Shown: one piece after another, positions 21,196-33,499 of the stretch
Layout: each line of letters opens with the position of its first letter
Numbering within the stretch: position 1 is the first letter of the stretch
Assembly: GCF_001757995.1 (NCBI RefSeq)
Contig: NZ_LXLV01000064.1
Location: forward strand, 62,001 to 126,000
Length of the DNA stretch: 64,000 nucleotides
Source of the DNA: Bacillus mycoides
Lineage (GTDB): Bacteria; Bacillota; Bacilli; Bacillales; Bacillaceae_G
Direction: 5' to 3'
Position numbers and translations under genes: made by a program
The notes under the pieces: model-generated
Told to the model about the DNA's origin: nothing
The model's database searches: none
What the model saw: only the letters and a program-made list of their open reading frames with translations

Positions 21196-22302
21196 TTATT
21201 CCCCTTTGAAAGCACGTTTAAGCTTTCCGAATAAGCTATCATCCTGCTCTTCTTGCCCTGCAAATTCACGCAATAAATCTTTTTGATGTGAAGTTAATTT
21301 CGTCGGCACAACAACACGAACGACTACATATTGATCTCCTTGACCATATCCACGTACGTTCGGAGCACCTTTTCCTTTTAAGCGGAATTCTGTTCCTGTT
21401 TGTGTTCCTGCTGGAATTTTCAGCTTCACTTTCCCATGAACGGTAGGAACTTCTACTTCCGCACCAAGTGCCATTTGCGCAAATGTTAATGGCATTTCGC
21501 AAATAATATGATCCCCTTCACGCTCAAAGAATTCATGACTTCTCACATGAACAACAACATATAAGTCACCTGCCGGTCCGCCATTTACGCCTGCTTCACC
21601 TTTTCCAGATACACGAATTTGTTGACCATTATCGATACCCGCTGGAATTTTGACATTGATTTTTTTACGTTTACGAACTTTACCAGAACCATGGCATGTC
21701 GTACATTTCTCTTTAATCATTTGACCTGATCCTGAACAATGACCACAAGCTTGACGGTTTACAATACGCCCAAATGGTGTATTTTGTTCTACACTTACTT
21801 GCCCTGATCCTGAACAATGTTTACATGTTTCTTTTGAAGTCCCTGGTTTTGCTCCACTACCCTTACAAGTATCACATGGATCCTCCACTGGAATCTCAAC
21901 ATTTAATTCTTTACCAAAAATAGCTTCTTCAAAATCTAAAGTGACTTGATATTGTAAGTCAGCACCTTGGCGCGGAGCATTTGGATCACGACGTCGGCCG
22001 CCACCGCCACCAAAGAACGAACTAAAGATATCTTCGAAACCGAAACCACCGCCGAAGTCTCCTCCGCCACCGAAGCCTTGATTTGCACCAGCATGACCAA
22101 ATTGATCGTACTGCGCACGCTTTTGATCATCGCTCAATACTTCGTATGCTTCTTGTACTTCTTTAAACTTTTCAATTGCATTTTCTTCTTTACTTACGTC
22201 TGGATGGTACTTTTTAGCCAAACGACGATACGCTTTTTTTATTTCATCTTTAGAAGCGCCCTTGCTAAGTCCAAGGACCTCATAATAGTCTCGTTTATTC
22301 AT
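21196..22302 (-). CDS. dnaJ: Chaperone DnaJ
   Basis: 368 residues. The J domain (KRDYYEVLG, with HPD in KKYHPDVS) is followed by a G/F-rich segment (about 75-115) and four CxxCxGxG zinc repeats ([32 protein letters not shown]). The C-terminal substrate domains follow. It stimulates DnaK ATPase. The ATG at 22302 is used because the 15 preceding in-frame residues are not part of the J domain and GGGGG lies just upstream. Confidence 0.97.
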   Translation of the reverse strand: MNKRDYYEVLGLSKGASKDEIKKAYRRLAKKYHPDVSKEENAIEKFKEVQEAYEVLSDDQKRAQYDQFGHAGANQGFGGGGDFGGGFGFEDIFSSFFGGGGGRRRDPNAPRQGADLQYQVTLDFEEAIFGKELNVEIPVEDPCDTCKGSGAKPGTSKETCKHCSGSGQVSVEQNTPFGRIVNRQACGHCSGSGQMIKEKCTTCHGSGKVRKRKKINVKIPAGIDNGQQIRVSGKGEAGVNGGPAGDLYVVVHVRSHEFFEREGDHIICEMPLTFAQMALGAEVEVPTVHGKVKLKIPAGTQTGTEFRLKGKGAPNVRGYGQGDQYVVVRVVVPTKLTSHQKDLLREFAGQEEQDDSLFGKLKRAFKGE

Positions 22303-22433
22303 AAATTTGCAACCCCCGAATCTTTCACATAAACGTAATTTTAACATCGAAAGAAAGTGCTTTGCAACAAAGTTTCCTCACTTACAGTATGCAAAATAAA
22401 AAACTTTAGATCCTCACACATTTCTTCTTATTC

Positions 22434-22473
22434 GTGAAAAAAGCCAAAGCCAAGGCACGCTTGACTTTGACTT
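22434..22473 (-). terminator. Terminator-like hairpin between dnaK and dnaJ
   Basis: The 14-nt arms 22441-22454 and 22460-22473 pair fully only in the minus-strand RNA, where two positions become G-U wobbles; U's follow. It probably reduces transcription from dnaK into dnaJ. Confidence 0.75.
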
Positions 22474-22504
22474 TTTGTCATCTTACTTATTTTATTTCAC
22501 TGTA

Positions 22505-24933
<2,429 letters not shown>

Positions 24934-25047
24934 AATTTTCACCTCCTTAAAAGGTATTAAGTATCATGTATAGCATGATTACCTAAGCATTATATATTAC
25001 ACACAGCAATGAAAATTTCATCACTTGAGCGAATGTATTACTCTCAT

Positions 25048-26064
25048 TTACTTTTTAAGACCGTCTGTAAATTGTCTTGTAAATAACTGCAACAAACTAA
25101 TTACACGAGAGTACTGCATTCTCGTCGGACCTAAAATCGCAATTGTTCCTAGTTGCTCTTCTCCAATCGAATACGTTGCAGAAATTAAACTACAATCTTC
25201 CATAGCTATCGAAGAATTTTCCCTACCAATTTTCACTTGAATACCAACTTGTTTATGACGCAAAATATCATAAAACTCAGCTTCGTTATCAATCATCGTC
25301 AGCAAGGACCTTACTTTTTGAATGTCATGGAACTCTGGTTGCGAAAGCATATTTGCTTTTCCTCCAAAGTATATCTTTTCCGATAAAGGAACTTGAAATG
25401 TACCATCTAACATTTTTATTGCACTATCGTAATTATGAACATACCCACGCAAGACTGTAACAATCTCTTTAAAGATCTTATTATGAAGTTCCGACATAGG
25501 TACACCCGATAGCTTTTCATTTAAAATATTAACCATTTTTTCTAAATCTGATAAATCAACAGATTCCGGAACGGTAATCGTTTTACTTTGTACATGCCCT
25601 GTATCCGTTACAATAATAGCGACTGCTGTTTGACGATCAAGCGGTACAATTTGTACGTTTTTAAGTTTATTTGTGCTTAACTTAGGCCCAAGAACAATGG
25701 CCGTATAGTTCGTAAGCTCTGATAAAATTTGAGCAGATTGCTGTGCAACTTTTTCTGCTTCAAAAATTCTTTCAGCAAATAAATCTTTAATTTGTACAAT
25801 CTCATCGGTCGGTAAGTTTTGTGGCGCTAAAAGATGGTCTACATAAAATCGGTATCCTTTCTCAGAAGGAACACGCCCAGAAGAACTATGCGTTTTTTCA
25901 ATAAATCCTAGTTCCTCTAGATCAGCCATTTCATTTCGAATAGTAGCTGAACTAAACGTAATTTCATTTTTCTTAGCCAACGTCCTCGACCCCACTGGTT
26001 GCGCTGATCCAATAAAGTCATCAATAATTGTTTGTAAAATTAAGAGCTGACGTTCCGTAAGCAT
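25048..26064 (-). CDS. hrcA: Heat-inducible transcription repressor HrcA
   Basis: 338 residues. The N-terminal winged helix contains [20 protein letters not shown]; a GAF-like domain and an inserted dimerization domain follow. HrcA binds CIRCE and represses hrcA-grpE-dnaK and groESL; GroEL promotes its activity. First gene of the operon, 17 nt after the CIRCE element. Confidence 0.96.
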   Translation of the reverse strand: MLTERQLLILQTIIDDFIGSAQPVGSRTLAKKNEITFSSATIRNEMADLEELGFIEKTHSSSGRVPSEKGYRFYVDHLLAPQNLPTDEIVQIKDLFAERIFEAEKVAQQSAQILSELTNYTAIVLGPKLSTNKLKNVQIVPLDRQTAVAIIVTDTGHVQSKTITVPESVDLSDLEKMVNILNEKLSGVPMSELHNKIFKEIVTVLRGYVHNYDSAIKMLDGTFQVPLSEKIYFGGKANMLSQPEFHDIQKVRSLLTMIDNEAEFYDILRHKQVGIQVKIGRENSSIAMEDCSLISATYSIGEEQLGTIAILGPTRMQYSRVISLLQLFTRQFTDGLKK

Positions 26065-26080
26065 CTCATCATCACCTCTG

Positions 26081-26107
26081 TTAGCACTCTTTGTCTTCGA
26101 GTGCTAA
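26081..26107 (-). promoter_or_regulatory. CIRCE operator of the hrcA-grpE-dnaK operon
   Basis: TTAGCACTC, 9 nt, GAGTGCTAA: an exact match to the consensus. It is the HrcA binding site, located between the promoter and the hrcA start. Confidence 0.97.
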
Positions 26108-26117
26108 ATCTATTAAT

Positions 26118-26147
26118 AACTTACCAAAATTGACATTCAATTGTCAA
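26118..26147 (-). promoter_or_regulatory. Probable sigmaA promoter of hrcA
   Basis: A perfect TTGACA (minus strand, 26147-26142) is followed after 18 nt by TAAGTT (26123-26118). CIRCE lies just downstream, at the expected place for steric repression. Confidence 0.55.
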
Positions 26148-26197
26148 CGGAAACGTCACGAAATAATGAAACTTTTTCACGTTTATGGAACATTTAA

Positions 26198-27337
26198 TCA
26201 GTCAATCAAAAATGACTGGAACACTTCATTCCCCAATAATTTTCCTTTTCGTGTTAAACGCACATATCCATCTCTCTCTTCAAGCAATCCTTGTTCTTGA
26301 TTGCTTTGTAACTGCTTCGCGAAAACTTGATCCATCTCCACATTGAATTTCTTTTGGAACTCTATCTTGGAAACACCTTTTGTTTTTCGAAGTCCTAAAA
26401 ACAACTCTTCTTCCATTTTTTCTTTCTCAGTCACTTCATGAACATCTAAATAAGGAAAGCCTGTTTCATCAATTTTCGTGAAATATTGCTTGAGCGGCCC
26501 TACATTTTGGATACGTTCCCCATTTACATAACTATGCGCTCCAGCTCCAAACCCATAATACTCTTCATTATTCCAGTATGTGAGATTATGTCTACTTTCA
26601 TTATCACCTTTTGAGAAGTTGCTAATTTCATACTGGCTATAACCATGTTTCTCCATTTCATCCATTACCATTTCATACATTTTCGCTTCATGGTCTTCAC
26701 CCGGAAGTCTCAACTTCCCTTTATTCATTAAGTTATAAAAGACTGTTTTCGGTTCCACAATTAATGAATATGCTGAGAAATGTTGTACACCAAGCGTAAA
26801 GGCAATGTCTAATGTTTCTTTTACATCTTCTATCGTCTGTCCTGGCAAAGCATAGATAATATCTACATTAATATTTGTAAAGCCCACTTCCTGCGCTTCT
26901 CGAATTGCTACAAATGCATCTTCCCTCGTATGTTTACGCCCAATCTTCTCAAGTAGCTCATCACGAAACGTTTGCACACCAAAACTAATTCGGTTTACTC
27001 CACCTTCTAGTAATAAGTTCAACTTCTCTTTCGGTAAGTCGCCTGGATTCGCTTCAAACGTTAATTCACAATTCGGAGCAAACGGACGCAAACGACGATT
27101 AATGATATCGAGTAGTTTTTTTGTTTGCTCCATATTTAATGCTGTCGGCGTTCCTCCACCAACAAAAATCGTTTTCATACTATCAAACGGTACTTTTTGA
27201 ACCGTGTTTATTATTTCTTTCTCTAAATACTCTAAATATTGATCTACCGGCTGGCGTTCAATAAACACTTTATTAAAATCACAATAGTGACAAATATGCT
27301 GACAAAATGGAATATGAATATATGCAGCTTGTACCAA
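26198..27337 (-). CDS. hemW: Radical SAM protein HemW (coproporphyrinogen III oxidase-like)
   Basis: 379 residues. The radical SAM motif HIPFCQHICHYCDF is near residue 8, with GGGTPTAL following and the HemN C-terminal domain at about 300-379. HemW homologues bind haem and act as haem chaperones rather than as the oxidase. The start is TTG 27337 behind GTAGGAG. In B. subtilis it directly follows lepA; here a regulator gene lies between. Confidence 0.92.
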   Translation of the reverse strand: MVQAAYIHIPFCQHICHYCDFNKVFIERQPVDQYLEYLEKEIINTVQKVPFDSMKTIFVGGGTPTALNMEQTKKLLDIINRRLRPFAPNCELTFEANPGDLPKEKLNLLLEGGVNRISFGVQTFRDELLEKIGRKHTREDAFVAIREAQEVGFTNINVDIIYALPGQTIEDVKETLDIAFTLGVQHFSAYSLIVEPKTVFYNLMNKGKLRLPGEDHEAKMYEMVMDEMEKHGYSQYEISNFSKGDNESRHNLTYWNNEEYYGFGAGAHSYVNGERIQNVGPLKQYFTKIDETGFPYLDVHEVTEKEKMEEELFLGLRKTKGVSKIEFQKKFNVEMDQVFAKQLQSNQEQGLLEERDGYVRLTRKGKLLGNEVFQSFLID

Positions 27338-27362
27338 ATATAACTCCTACCTTTCTAAAAAG

Positions 27363-27383
27363 AAAACCTCCGCGCTCCGGAGG
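27363..27383 (-). terminator. Terminator of the HxlR regulator gene
   Basis: The GC-rich arms CCTCCG and CGGAGG (27367-27372 with 27378-27383) are followed by TTTTCTTTTT on the minus strand. Confidence 0.8.
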
Positions 27384-27394
27384 GTCCTTTACTT

Positions 27395-27763
27395 TTATAA
27401 CGTGTTACGAATTTGTTCCATTCGCATTTTTCCCCAATCATACATCATTTCAACGATTGGCAAAAGCGACATACCTAATTCCGTCATATAGTACTCAACT
27501 CGCGGAGGGATTTCCGGGTATACTGTTCGATCAATAATCCCATCCTCCATCAACTCTTTTAATTGATTCGACAACACTTTATGAGAAATGCTCGGGAATA
27601 GTCGCTGTAATTCACTAAAACGATGAGGCCCTTCCACACCGAGATGCCACAATATCACAACTTTCCACTTTCCGCTAATAATAGAAAGCGTCAGTTCCTT
27701 TTCACAATTAAAATTACCATTCTGTATTTTCTCTCGAATATCTTTTCGAATATTTTCGGACAT
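27395..27763 (-). CDS. HxlR family winged-helix transcriptional regulator
   Basis: 122 residues. The HxlR fold is seen in CEKELTLSIISGKWKVVILWHL (the Cys typical of redox-sensing members), then FSELQRLFPSISHKVLSNQLKELMEDGII (recognition helix) and RVEYYMTELGMSLLPI (wing and dimer helix). No target is evident nearby. It has its own terminator and GGAGATTATTA before the ATG. It separates hemW from lepA, which are adjacent in B. subtilis, so it is probably an insertion. The direct target gene is unknown. Confidence 0.9.
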   Translation of the reverse strand: MSENIRKDIREKIQNGNFNCEKELTLSIISGKWKVVILWHLGVEGPHRFSELQRLFPSISHKVLSNQLKELMEDGIIDRTVYPEIPPRVEYYMTELGMSLLPIVEMMYDWGKMRMEQIRNTL

Positions 27764-27854
27764 TAATAATCTCCTAACTCTATATCAATCACTAAAAAGC
27801 TCTCTCACTATTGTAAATGAGAGATGATAAGATGTCTAAAAAGTACTTAGCATA

Positions 27855-27882
27855 TAAAAAAGAAGCCGAACGAACGGCTTCT
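27855..27882 (-). terminator. Terminator of lepA
   Basis: The arms AGAAGCCG and CGGCTTCT (27861-27868 with 27875-27882) are followed by a T6 run on the minus strand, downstream of the lepA stop. Confidence 0.85.
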
Positions 27883-27957
27883 ACTTTTATCACAATTGGT
27901 GCGGGCTAATAATTAGCGAAGAATAGAAAAATCCCCACTAATTATAGTTTCACTCTA

Positions 27958-29781
27958 TTAGTTATCATCCATTTTCAGTACAGCCATGAATGCTTCTTGC
28001 GGCACTTCTACAGAACCAACAGACTTCATACGTTTTTTACCTTCTTTTTGCTTATCAAGAAGTTTACGCTTACGAGAAATGTCACCACCGTAACATTTTG
28101 CAAGTACGTTTTTACGCATCGCCTTGATTGTAGAACGAGATACGACTTTATTTCCGATAGTCGCCTGAATTGGCACTTCAAACTGTTGTCTTGGAATTAA
28201 TTTCTGTAATTTCTCTACAATTACTTTACCACGTTCATACGCTGAATCACGATGTACAATAAATGATAAAGCATCCACTTGTTCATTATTTAAAAGAATA
28301 TCCATTTTCACAAGTTTAGATGGTTTATAACCAATTAACTCGTAGTCAAATGATGCATATCCTTTCGTATTTGATTTCAATTGATCGAAGAAATCATATA
28401 CGATTTCTGATAACGGGATTTCATATGTCAATGTAACACGTGTTTCATCTAAATATTGCATATCAATAAACGTTCCACGTTTCCCTTGGCAAATTTCCAT
28501 TACAGCTCCAACATAGTCATTCGGAACCATAATTGCAGCCTTCACAAACGGCTCTTCTACACGATCGATAGACTGTGGATCTGGCATATTAGATGGATTA
28601 TCAACAATAAGATCTTCACCGCTTGTTAAATACACTTTATAAATAACGCTTGGCGCTGTTGTAATTAAGTCAATCTTGAATTCACGTTCAATACGTTCTT
28701 GAATAATCTCCATGTGAAGCAGCCCTAAGAAACCACAACGGAAACCAAAACCTAAAGCTTGAGATGTTTCAGGCTCAAATTCAAGAGCAGAATCATTCAA
28801 TTCTAGTTTTTCTAACGCATCACGTAAGTCGTTATAACGCGCAGAATCGATTGGATATAAACCACAGAATACCATTGGGTTTAATTTACGATATCCTTTT
28901 AACGGCTCTCCAGCCGGACGTTTCGCATGTGTAATCGTATCACCAACACGTGTATCGCCTACATTTTTAATAGACGCTGCCAAGAAACCTACATCACCTA
29001 CTGTTAACTCGTCACGTTGCGTTGTTTTTGGTGTGAACACACCTACTTCTGTTACTTCAAATTCTTTTCCAGTTGCCATCATACGTACTTTATCGCCAAC
29101 TTTTACCGTTCCATTTACAACACGGATATATGCAATTACACCGCGGTACGGATCATATAAAGAATCGAAAATCATACATTGTAACGGTTCTTCTGAATCA
29201 CCTGTTGGAGCTGGTACCTTTTCAACGATTTGTTCTAAAATATCTTCAATACCAATGCCAGCTTTCGCTGAAGCAAGTACAGCTTCCGATGCATCTAAAC
29301 CAATTACATCTTCTACCTCTTGACGTACGCGTTCTGGGTCCGCACTTGGTAAGTCGATTTTATTAATAACTGGTAAGATTTCCAAATTATTATCAAGCGC
29401 TAAATATACGTTCGCTAATGTTTGCGCCTCAATTCCTTGCGCTGCATCCACAACAAGAATTGCACCTTCACAAGCCGCTAAACTACGAGATACTTCGTAC
29501 GTAAAGTCGACGTGTCCTGGAGTATCGATTAAGTGAAGAATATACTCTTCACCGTCTTTCGCTTTATACGTTAGTTGTACTGCATTTAATTTAATTGTAA
29601 TACCGCGCTCACGCTCCAACTCCATAGAGTCAAGCAATTGCGCCTTCATTTCGCGCTGTGCCAACGCGTTTGTTTTCTCCAAAATACGGTCTGCCAACGT
29701 TGATTTCCCGTGGTCAATGTGAGCAATGATGGAGAAGTTACGAATTTTCGACTGTCTTTTTGCTCTTTCTTCTTTATTCAT
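27958..29781 (-). CDS. lepA: Elongation factor 4 (LepA)
   Basis: 607 residues. The translational GTPase has G1 [10 protein letters not shown]3 DTPGHVDF and G4 NKIDLP; domains II, III and V follow, and the LepA-specific C-terminal domain ends in [19 protein letters not shown]. It binds stalled or assembling ribosomes. GGAGTTGAG precedes the ATG. Confidence 0.97.
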   Translation of the reverse strand: MNKEERAKRQSKIRNFSIIAHIDHGKSTLADRILEKTNALAQREMKAQLLDSMELERERGITIKLNAVQLTYKAKDGEEYILHLIDTPGHVDFTYEVSRSLAACEGAILVVDAAQGIEAQTLANVYLALDNNLEILPVINKIDLPSADPERVRQEVEDVIGLDASEAVLASAKAGIGIEDILEQIVEKVPAPTGDSEEPLQCMIFDSLYDPYRGVIAYIRVVNGTVKVGDKVRMMATGKEFEVTEVGVFTPKTTQRDELTVGDVGFLAASIKNVGDTRVGDTITHAKRPAGEPLKGYRKLNPMVFCGLYPIDSARYNDLRDALEKLELNDSALEFEPETSQALGFGFRCGFLGLLHMEIIQERIEREFKIDLITTAPSVIYKVYLTSGEDLIVDNPSNMPDPQSIDRVEEPFVKAAIMVPNDYVGAVMEICQGKRGTFIDMQYLDETRVTLTYEIPLSEIVYDFFDQLKSNTKGYASFDYELIGYKPSKLVKMDILLNNEQVDALSFIVHRDSAYERGKVIVEKLQKLIPRQQFEVPIQATIGNKVVSRSTIKAMRKNVLAKCYGGDISRKRKLLDKQKEGKKRMKSVGSVEVPQEAFMAVLKMDDN

Positions 29782-29989
29782 CTATGTTCTCAACTCCTAA
29801 TAGTCTCGCCAATATACACTAGCACTGATTATATCAATAGAGCAGCAAAGATTCAATGAAAACTCGTGCTGCTTACAATACAAATCACTCTATCTATATC
29901 TTATGCGAACAAACCATAAGAGACAAACCTTTTTCAAATTAAAAGACAGCTCTCTTACAAACATAAGACAACCGTCCTTCCCGCTACCC

Positions 29990-30355
29990 TTAACTAAAAA
30001 TTCCTTTTATTGCCCCAACAACTATATCCGTTCCAAACTTTGTCATATCACGAGCAACACTTGCTATCGCCATACCGATACCTTCTACAACATTAAAACT
30101 TCTTAAGCTTTCTAACTGTTTTTGTTTTTCAATAGCCGAAAACGTCTCTCTCGAAATTTCCGATTCAGCCCCAGCGCCTTCTGTTCCTGTCATATGAGCA
30201 ATTTGTTCATATGACAGCTGACGATACCCCTTCATACTTTTCAGACCATGATTAGCGAGTCCCACTCCAGCTATCATCATAAGCAAACATAAGACTGTAC
30301 CGCATATACATAACAGCGTAAATTGACTCAAACTATTTCTGCCTTTTTCCATCAA
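29990..30355 (-). CDS. yqxA: YqxA family (DUF3679) protein
   Basis: 121 residues. One membrane segment at about 11-33 ([23 protein letters not shown]) and an outside part with [14 protein letters not shown] and a C-terminal hydrophobic stretch. Resembles B. subtilis YqxA by context and composition; function unknown. The start overlaps the gpr stop by 4 nt. spoIIP, which lies between gpr and yqxA in B. subtilis, is absent. Confidence 0.75.
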   Translation of the reverse strand: MMEKGRNSLSQFTLLCICGTVLCLLMMIAGVGLANHGLKSMKGYRQLSYEQIAHMTGTEGAGAESEISRETFSAIEKQKQLESLRSFNVVEGIGMAIASVARDMTKFGTDIVVGAIKGIFS

Positions 30356-31455
30356 TGTGTATATGCCCCTGTATTATCTTGATCAATCTGATGATGCAGC
30401 GCTGCATTTAAACCACTTGCTATTACATTTGCCATATCCTCAATAAACGCATCTACTTCTTTTGGGGTTACCATTAAATTATGACCAAGAGGCGATAACA
30501 CTTCATAAATCAACTTTCTCTTTTCTTCTTCTTCTAACGTACCAATAGCTCCTAAAAACATATTTCGACTCTTTTCATCCGGCATATCTTCTTCTGTTAG
30601 TTTTTTCTTTTCTCCAAATGAAAATCCTGCTGGTAATAAAGACCGTGACGGCTTATGTCCCTCTTTCATCTCTCTTCCAAAGTGCTTCAAAATAAAATCG
30701 ATCGTATCACTCGTAATAGAAACTGCGTCTACTACAGTTGGAACACCAATCGCAATAACAGGAATTCCTAATGTTTCTTTACTTAGTTCCTTACGCTTAT
30801 TCCCAACACCAGATCCTGGATGAATTCCTGTATCAGAAATTTGTATCGTACTATTTACTCGTTCAATAGAACGCGCAGCTAATGCATCAATTGCGATGAC
30901 AAAGTCTGGTTTTGTCTTCTCAATAATTCCGTAAATGACATCGCTCGTTTCAATCCCTGTAATTCCCATTACCCCTGGACGAATCGCACTAACAGGTCTA
31001 AACCCTTCTTCCACACTTTCAGGCTGCAATTTAAACAAATGTCTCGTCACCAATACGTTCTCTACAACTATCGGTCCGAGTGCATCCGGCGTTACATTCC
31101 AATTCCCAAGCCCGACGATTAAACAACTCGCTTCTTTTGAAACTCCAACCTCTTCTAAGAAATAAGAAAATTCTTTTGCAAAAATACGCTCTACCTTTTG
31201 CTGAAGTTCCGTATCTTGTTGTCGTATACCTTGCACCTCAAGAGTTAAATAATTCCCAGGTTTTTTCCCCATCGACTCAGATGCAATTTCATCAATAGTT
31301 ACTTTTGTAATTGTAACTCCCTCTTCTTTCCTCTCTTTTACAATTACTCCTTGTATCCCTTTTTGTTCTTCTTGGCGCTCTTGCAGCATTTGGTGCGCCT
31401 CTACAGCAAGGTCAGTTCTAACACTATATTTACTTAAATCTAATGGTTCTTTCAT
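30352..31455 (-). CDS. gpr: Germination protease (GPR)
   Basis: 367 residues, peptidase family A25. GPR is made in the forespore as a zymogen, trimmed at its N-terminus, and degrades small acid-soluble spore proteins at germination. Visible family features: [16 protein letters not shown] at the N-terminus, [15 protein letters not shown] and the acidic [12 protein letters not shown]. The ATG at 31455 behind GGAGGAGATACG is preferred over an upstream in-frame ATG. Divergent from rpsT. Confidence 0.96.
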   Translation of the reverse strand: MKEPLDLSKYSVRTDLAVEAHQMLQERQEEQKGIQGVIVKERKEEGVTITKVTIDEIASESMGKKPGNYLTLEVQGIRQQDTELQQKVERIFAKEFSYFLEEVGVSKEASCLIVGLGNWNVTPDALGPIVVENVLVTRHLFKLQPESVEEGFRPVSAIRPGVMGITGIETSDVIYGIIEKTKPDFVIAIDALAARSIERVNSTIQISDTGIHPGSGVGNKRKELSKETLGIPVIAIGVPTVVDAVSITSDTIDFILKHFGREMKEGHKPSRSLLPAGFSFGEKKKLTEEDMPDEKSRNMFLGAIGTLEEEEKRKLIYEVLSPLGHNLMVTPKEVDAFIEDMANVIASGLNAALHHQIDQDNTGAYTH

Positions 31456-31635
31456 CGTATCTCCTCCGTAATTCATAGTAAATATCGTTAGATTTCCCCA
31501 AGTTATATTAGGTCATTCTTTCCTTTACGTGAAATTTCATTGATATACTATTGCAATTCTCTTCACCGTTTGATAAAATATCACTTGTTCTATGTAAGAA
31601 TCGAGTCATTCGATTGCACCAGGGAGGTGAAAAGT

Positions 31636-31893
31636 ATGGCAAACATCAAATCTGCTATCAAACGCGCTAAACTTAGCGAAGAGCGTCGTTCACATAACGC
31701 TTCTATCAAGTCTGACATGCGTACTGCTGTTAAAACTGTAGAAGCTTTAGTTACTAATAACGATCTTGAAAATGCTAAAGAAGCTTTCAAAACTGCTTCT
31801 AAAAAACTTGACAAAGCAGCTCGTAAAGGTCTTATCCACCAAAACGCTGCAGCTCGTCAAAAATCTCGCTTAGCGAAACAAGTAAACGCGTAA
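31636..31893 (+). CDS. rpsT: 30S ribosomal protein S20
   Basis: 85 residues beginning [18 protein letters not shown] and ending [10 protein letters not shown], a basic helical bundle typical of S20. The ATG at 31636 follows GGGAGGTGAAAAGT; a longer in-frame reading to 31540 lacks any family match. Plus-strand gene amid minus-strand neighbours, as in B. subtilis. Confidence 0.97.
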   Translation: MANIKSAIKRAKLSEERRSHNASIKSDMRTAVKTVEALVTNNDLENAKEAFKTASKKLDKAARKGLIHQNAAARQKSRLAKQVNA

Positions 31894-31900
31894 GGCGTTT

Positions 31901-31930
31901 AAAAAACGATCCATTCGGATCGTTTTTTAT
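31901..31930 (+). terminator. Terminator of rpsT
   Basis: AAAACGATCC, a 4-nt loop and GGATCGTTTT, then TTTTAT. Directly behind rpsT. Confidence 0.9.
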
Positions 31931-31932
31931 AT

Positions 31933-31975
31933 ACACAAAAAAGTTCACGTACTAAGTACGTGAACTTTTTTGTGT
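31933..31975. terminator. Bidirectional terminator between rpsT and holA
   Basis: A perfect 20-bp inverted repeat with a 3-nt loop has a run of A's in one arm and T's in the other. It directly follows the holA stop on the minus strand and backs up the rpsT terminator. Confidence 0.9.
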
Positions 31976-31977
31976 CA

Positions 31978-32988
31978 CTACATATGATTTAACCGCATTA
32001 AGAAAAACTCAAGCACAAGTTTCTTATCCATCTTTCCAGTCTTCATACTATAATCAGCTTCCGCTAATTCTATAATAACTTTTTTTAATTCTTCAAAAGA
32101 GAAAAATTTCGTTTGATTCATCGCCAACTTTACCCGGTACGGATGCACACCAATATGGGAAGCAATTTGATTTTGTCCGTAACCACGCTGTTGCAACTCT
32201 TTCACTTGATGTAGCAAGCGGAACTGACTTACTAATAACGCGAGCAGCTTAATTGGTTCTTCCTGCTGTGTAAATAATCCGTCTAAAATTTGCATCGCAC
32301 CAGCGATATCTTTTTTTACCACTTTTTCCGTTAAAGCAAACACATTTTGCTCAACAGATTTCGGCACAAGTTCCGTGACAAGTTTTGGCGTAATTTCTCC
32401 GCCCATACCGACGTATAACGTTAACTTGTCCATTTCCTTCGCCAACATTGTTATATTACTTCCCACAAGCTCTAACAACAAACTAACAGCTGCATTATCA
32501 ATATGCACATGCACCTCATCCGCACGAGAAACAATCCACTTCTGAACATCCTGCACTTGCATCGTATTTGCTTCTATTACATCCGCTGTTTTCTTTAGTA
32601 GTTTTGTAATTTTTTTTCGTTCATCTAATTTTTCATAAGGCGCAACAAAAACAAGAATAGAAAAAGGAGATGGCTCCCCAATATATTCTTCTAAAATTTT
32701 TATATTTTGTTCTAATTTTTCTTTTTGTGCCGTTAAAAATAATGGTGATTTTATTAATATAACTTTACGCTCTCCAAAAAAAGGAAGCGTACGCGCATCC
32801 TCAACTACATCTTCTAAATACACTTCTTCCAAATCGTATGTCACAACATTAAACTCTCGATCTTCCTCTTCAAGCGCTTCCGTTGTAATAAGTTTTATCG
32901 TTTCATTTATAAAATAGGCTTCCGTTCCATACAGTACATACAACGGAGCGAACTGTTTCTTTTTAATCTTCTTATGTATATCACTCAT
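31978..32988 (-). CDS. holA: DNA polymerase III subunit delta
   Basis: 336 residues, AAA+-like clamp-loader delta. It opens with FAPLYVLYGTEAYFINETIKLI and has the family's FFGERKVILIKSP region and a C-terminal collar domain. It opens the sliding clamp within the tau-delta-delta' loader. The B. subtilis name is yqeN, located beside rpsT as here. Confidence 0.94.
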   Translation of the reverse strand: MSDIHKKIKKKQFAPLYVLYGTEAYFINETIKLITTEALEEEDREFNVVTYDLEEVYLEDVVEDARTLPFFGERKVILIKSPLFLTAQKEKLEQNIKILEEYIGEPSPFSILVFVAPYEKLDERKKITKLLKKTADVIEANTMQVQDVQKWIVSRADEVHVHIDNAAVSLLLELVGSNITMLAKEMDKLTLYVGMGGEITPKLVTELVPKSVEQNVFALTEKVVKKDIAGAMQILDGLFTQQEEPIKLLALLVSQFRLLHQVKELQQRGYGQNQIASHIGVHPYRVKLAMNQTKFFSFEELKKVIIELAEADYSMKTGKMDKKLVLEFFLMRLNHM

Positions 32989-33336
32989 ATTTTTTCCTAC
33001 TCCCTAACTTGGCAATATATATTTATACTAATGCCCTAGCTTTTGTTTTACAAGTACAAAGGGACGGGCTTTATACCCCGCCCCTTTATTTATATAAAAC
33101 GCCACGCAATAAGCCCCGGATTTCTTATTGGTGTGCGGTAATCACCTTCCCTTTATTATTTACAATAATAATCTTAGTATAAGTGCCAACTGTTAACATG
33201 ATTGGAAATGAAAAATTCACGCTACTTAGCTAACTAGAAGAAGTGTACAAATACTCTATTTCGCTTCACATGGAAATTGTAGATTTTTTTCTGACAATAT
33301 TTTATACTAAAATGGAATGTTGGGGAGGGATTCTAA
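32989..33336. other. Gene-free interval with paired hairpins between holA and yqzM
   Basis: The 33058-33079 segment forms an AAAGGG-CGGG stem that pairs best in the minus-strand RNA, and an imperfect stem (about 33101-33139) follows. The rest holds the holA and yqzM promoters. No ORF with a ribosome site is seen before 33337. Confidence 0.5.
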
Positions 33337-33471
33337 ATGAATGATTTTGAACAAAACGTTCAAAGTAAACGCAATGACGCTATTGATTCAGGGGTAGGAT
33401 TTATCGTCTCATTTGGTTTTTTCGCAACACTTTTCATTATTGCAACTGTTATTAAATTCATCGGTTCTTAA
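33337..33471 (+). CDS. yqzM: YqzM family small membrane protein
   Basis: 44 residues, MNDFEQNVQSKRNDAIDSG followed by one membrane helix (GFIVSFGFFATLFIIATVIKFI). It matches the YqzM family, whose gene lies between holA (yqeN) and comEC in bacilli. GGGGAGGGATTCTAA precedes the ATG. Function unknown. Confidence 0.85.
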   Translation: MNDFEQNVQSKRNDAIDSGVGFIVSFGFFATLFIIATVIKFIGS

Positions 33472-33499
33472 AGGCTGCTGCTTAATGGCAGTCTTTTTT

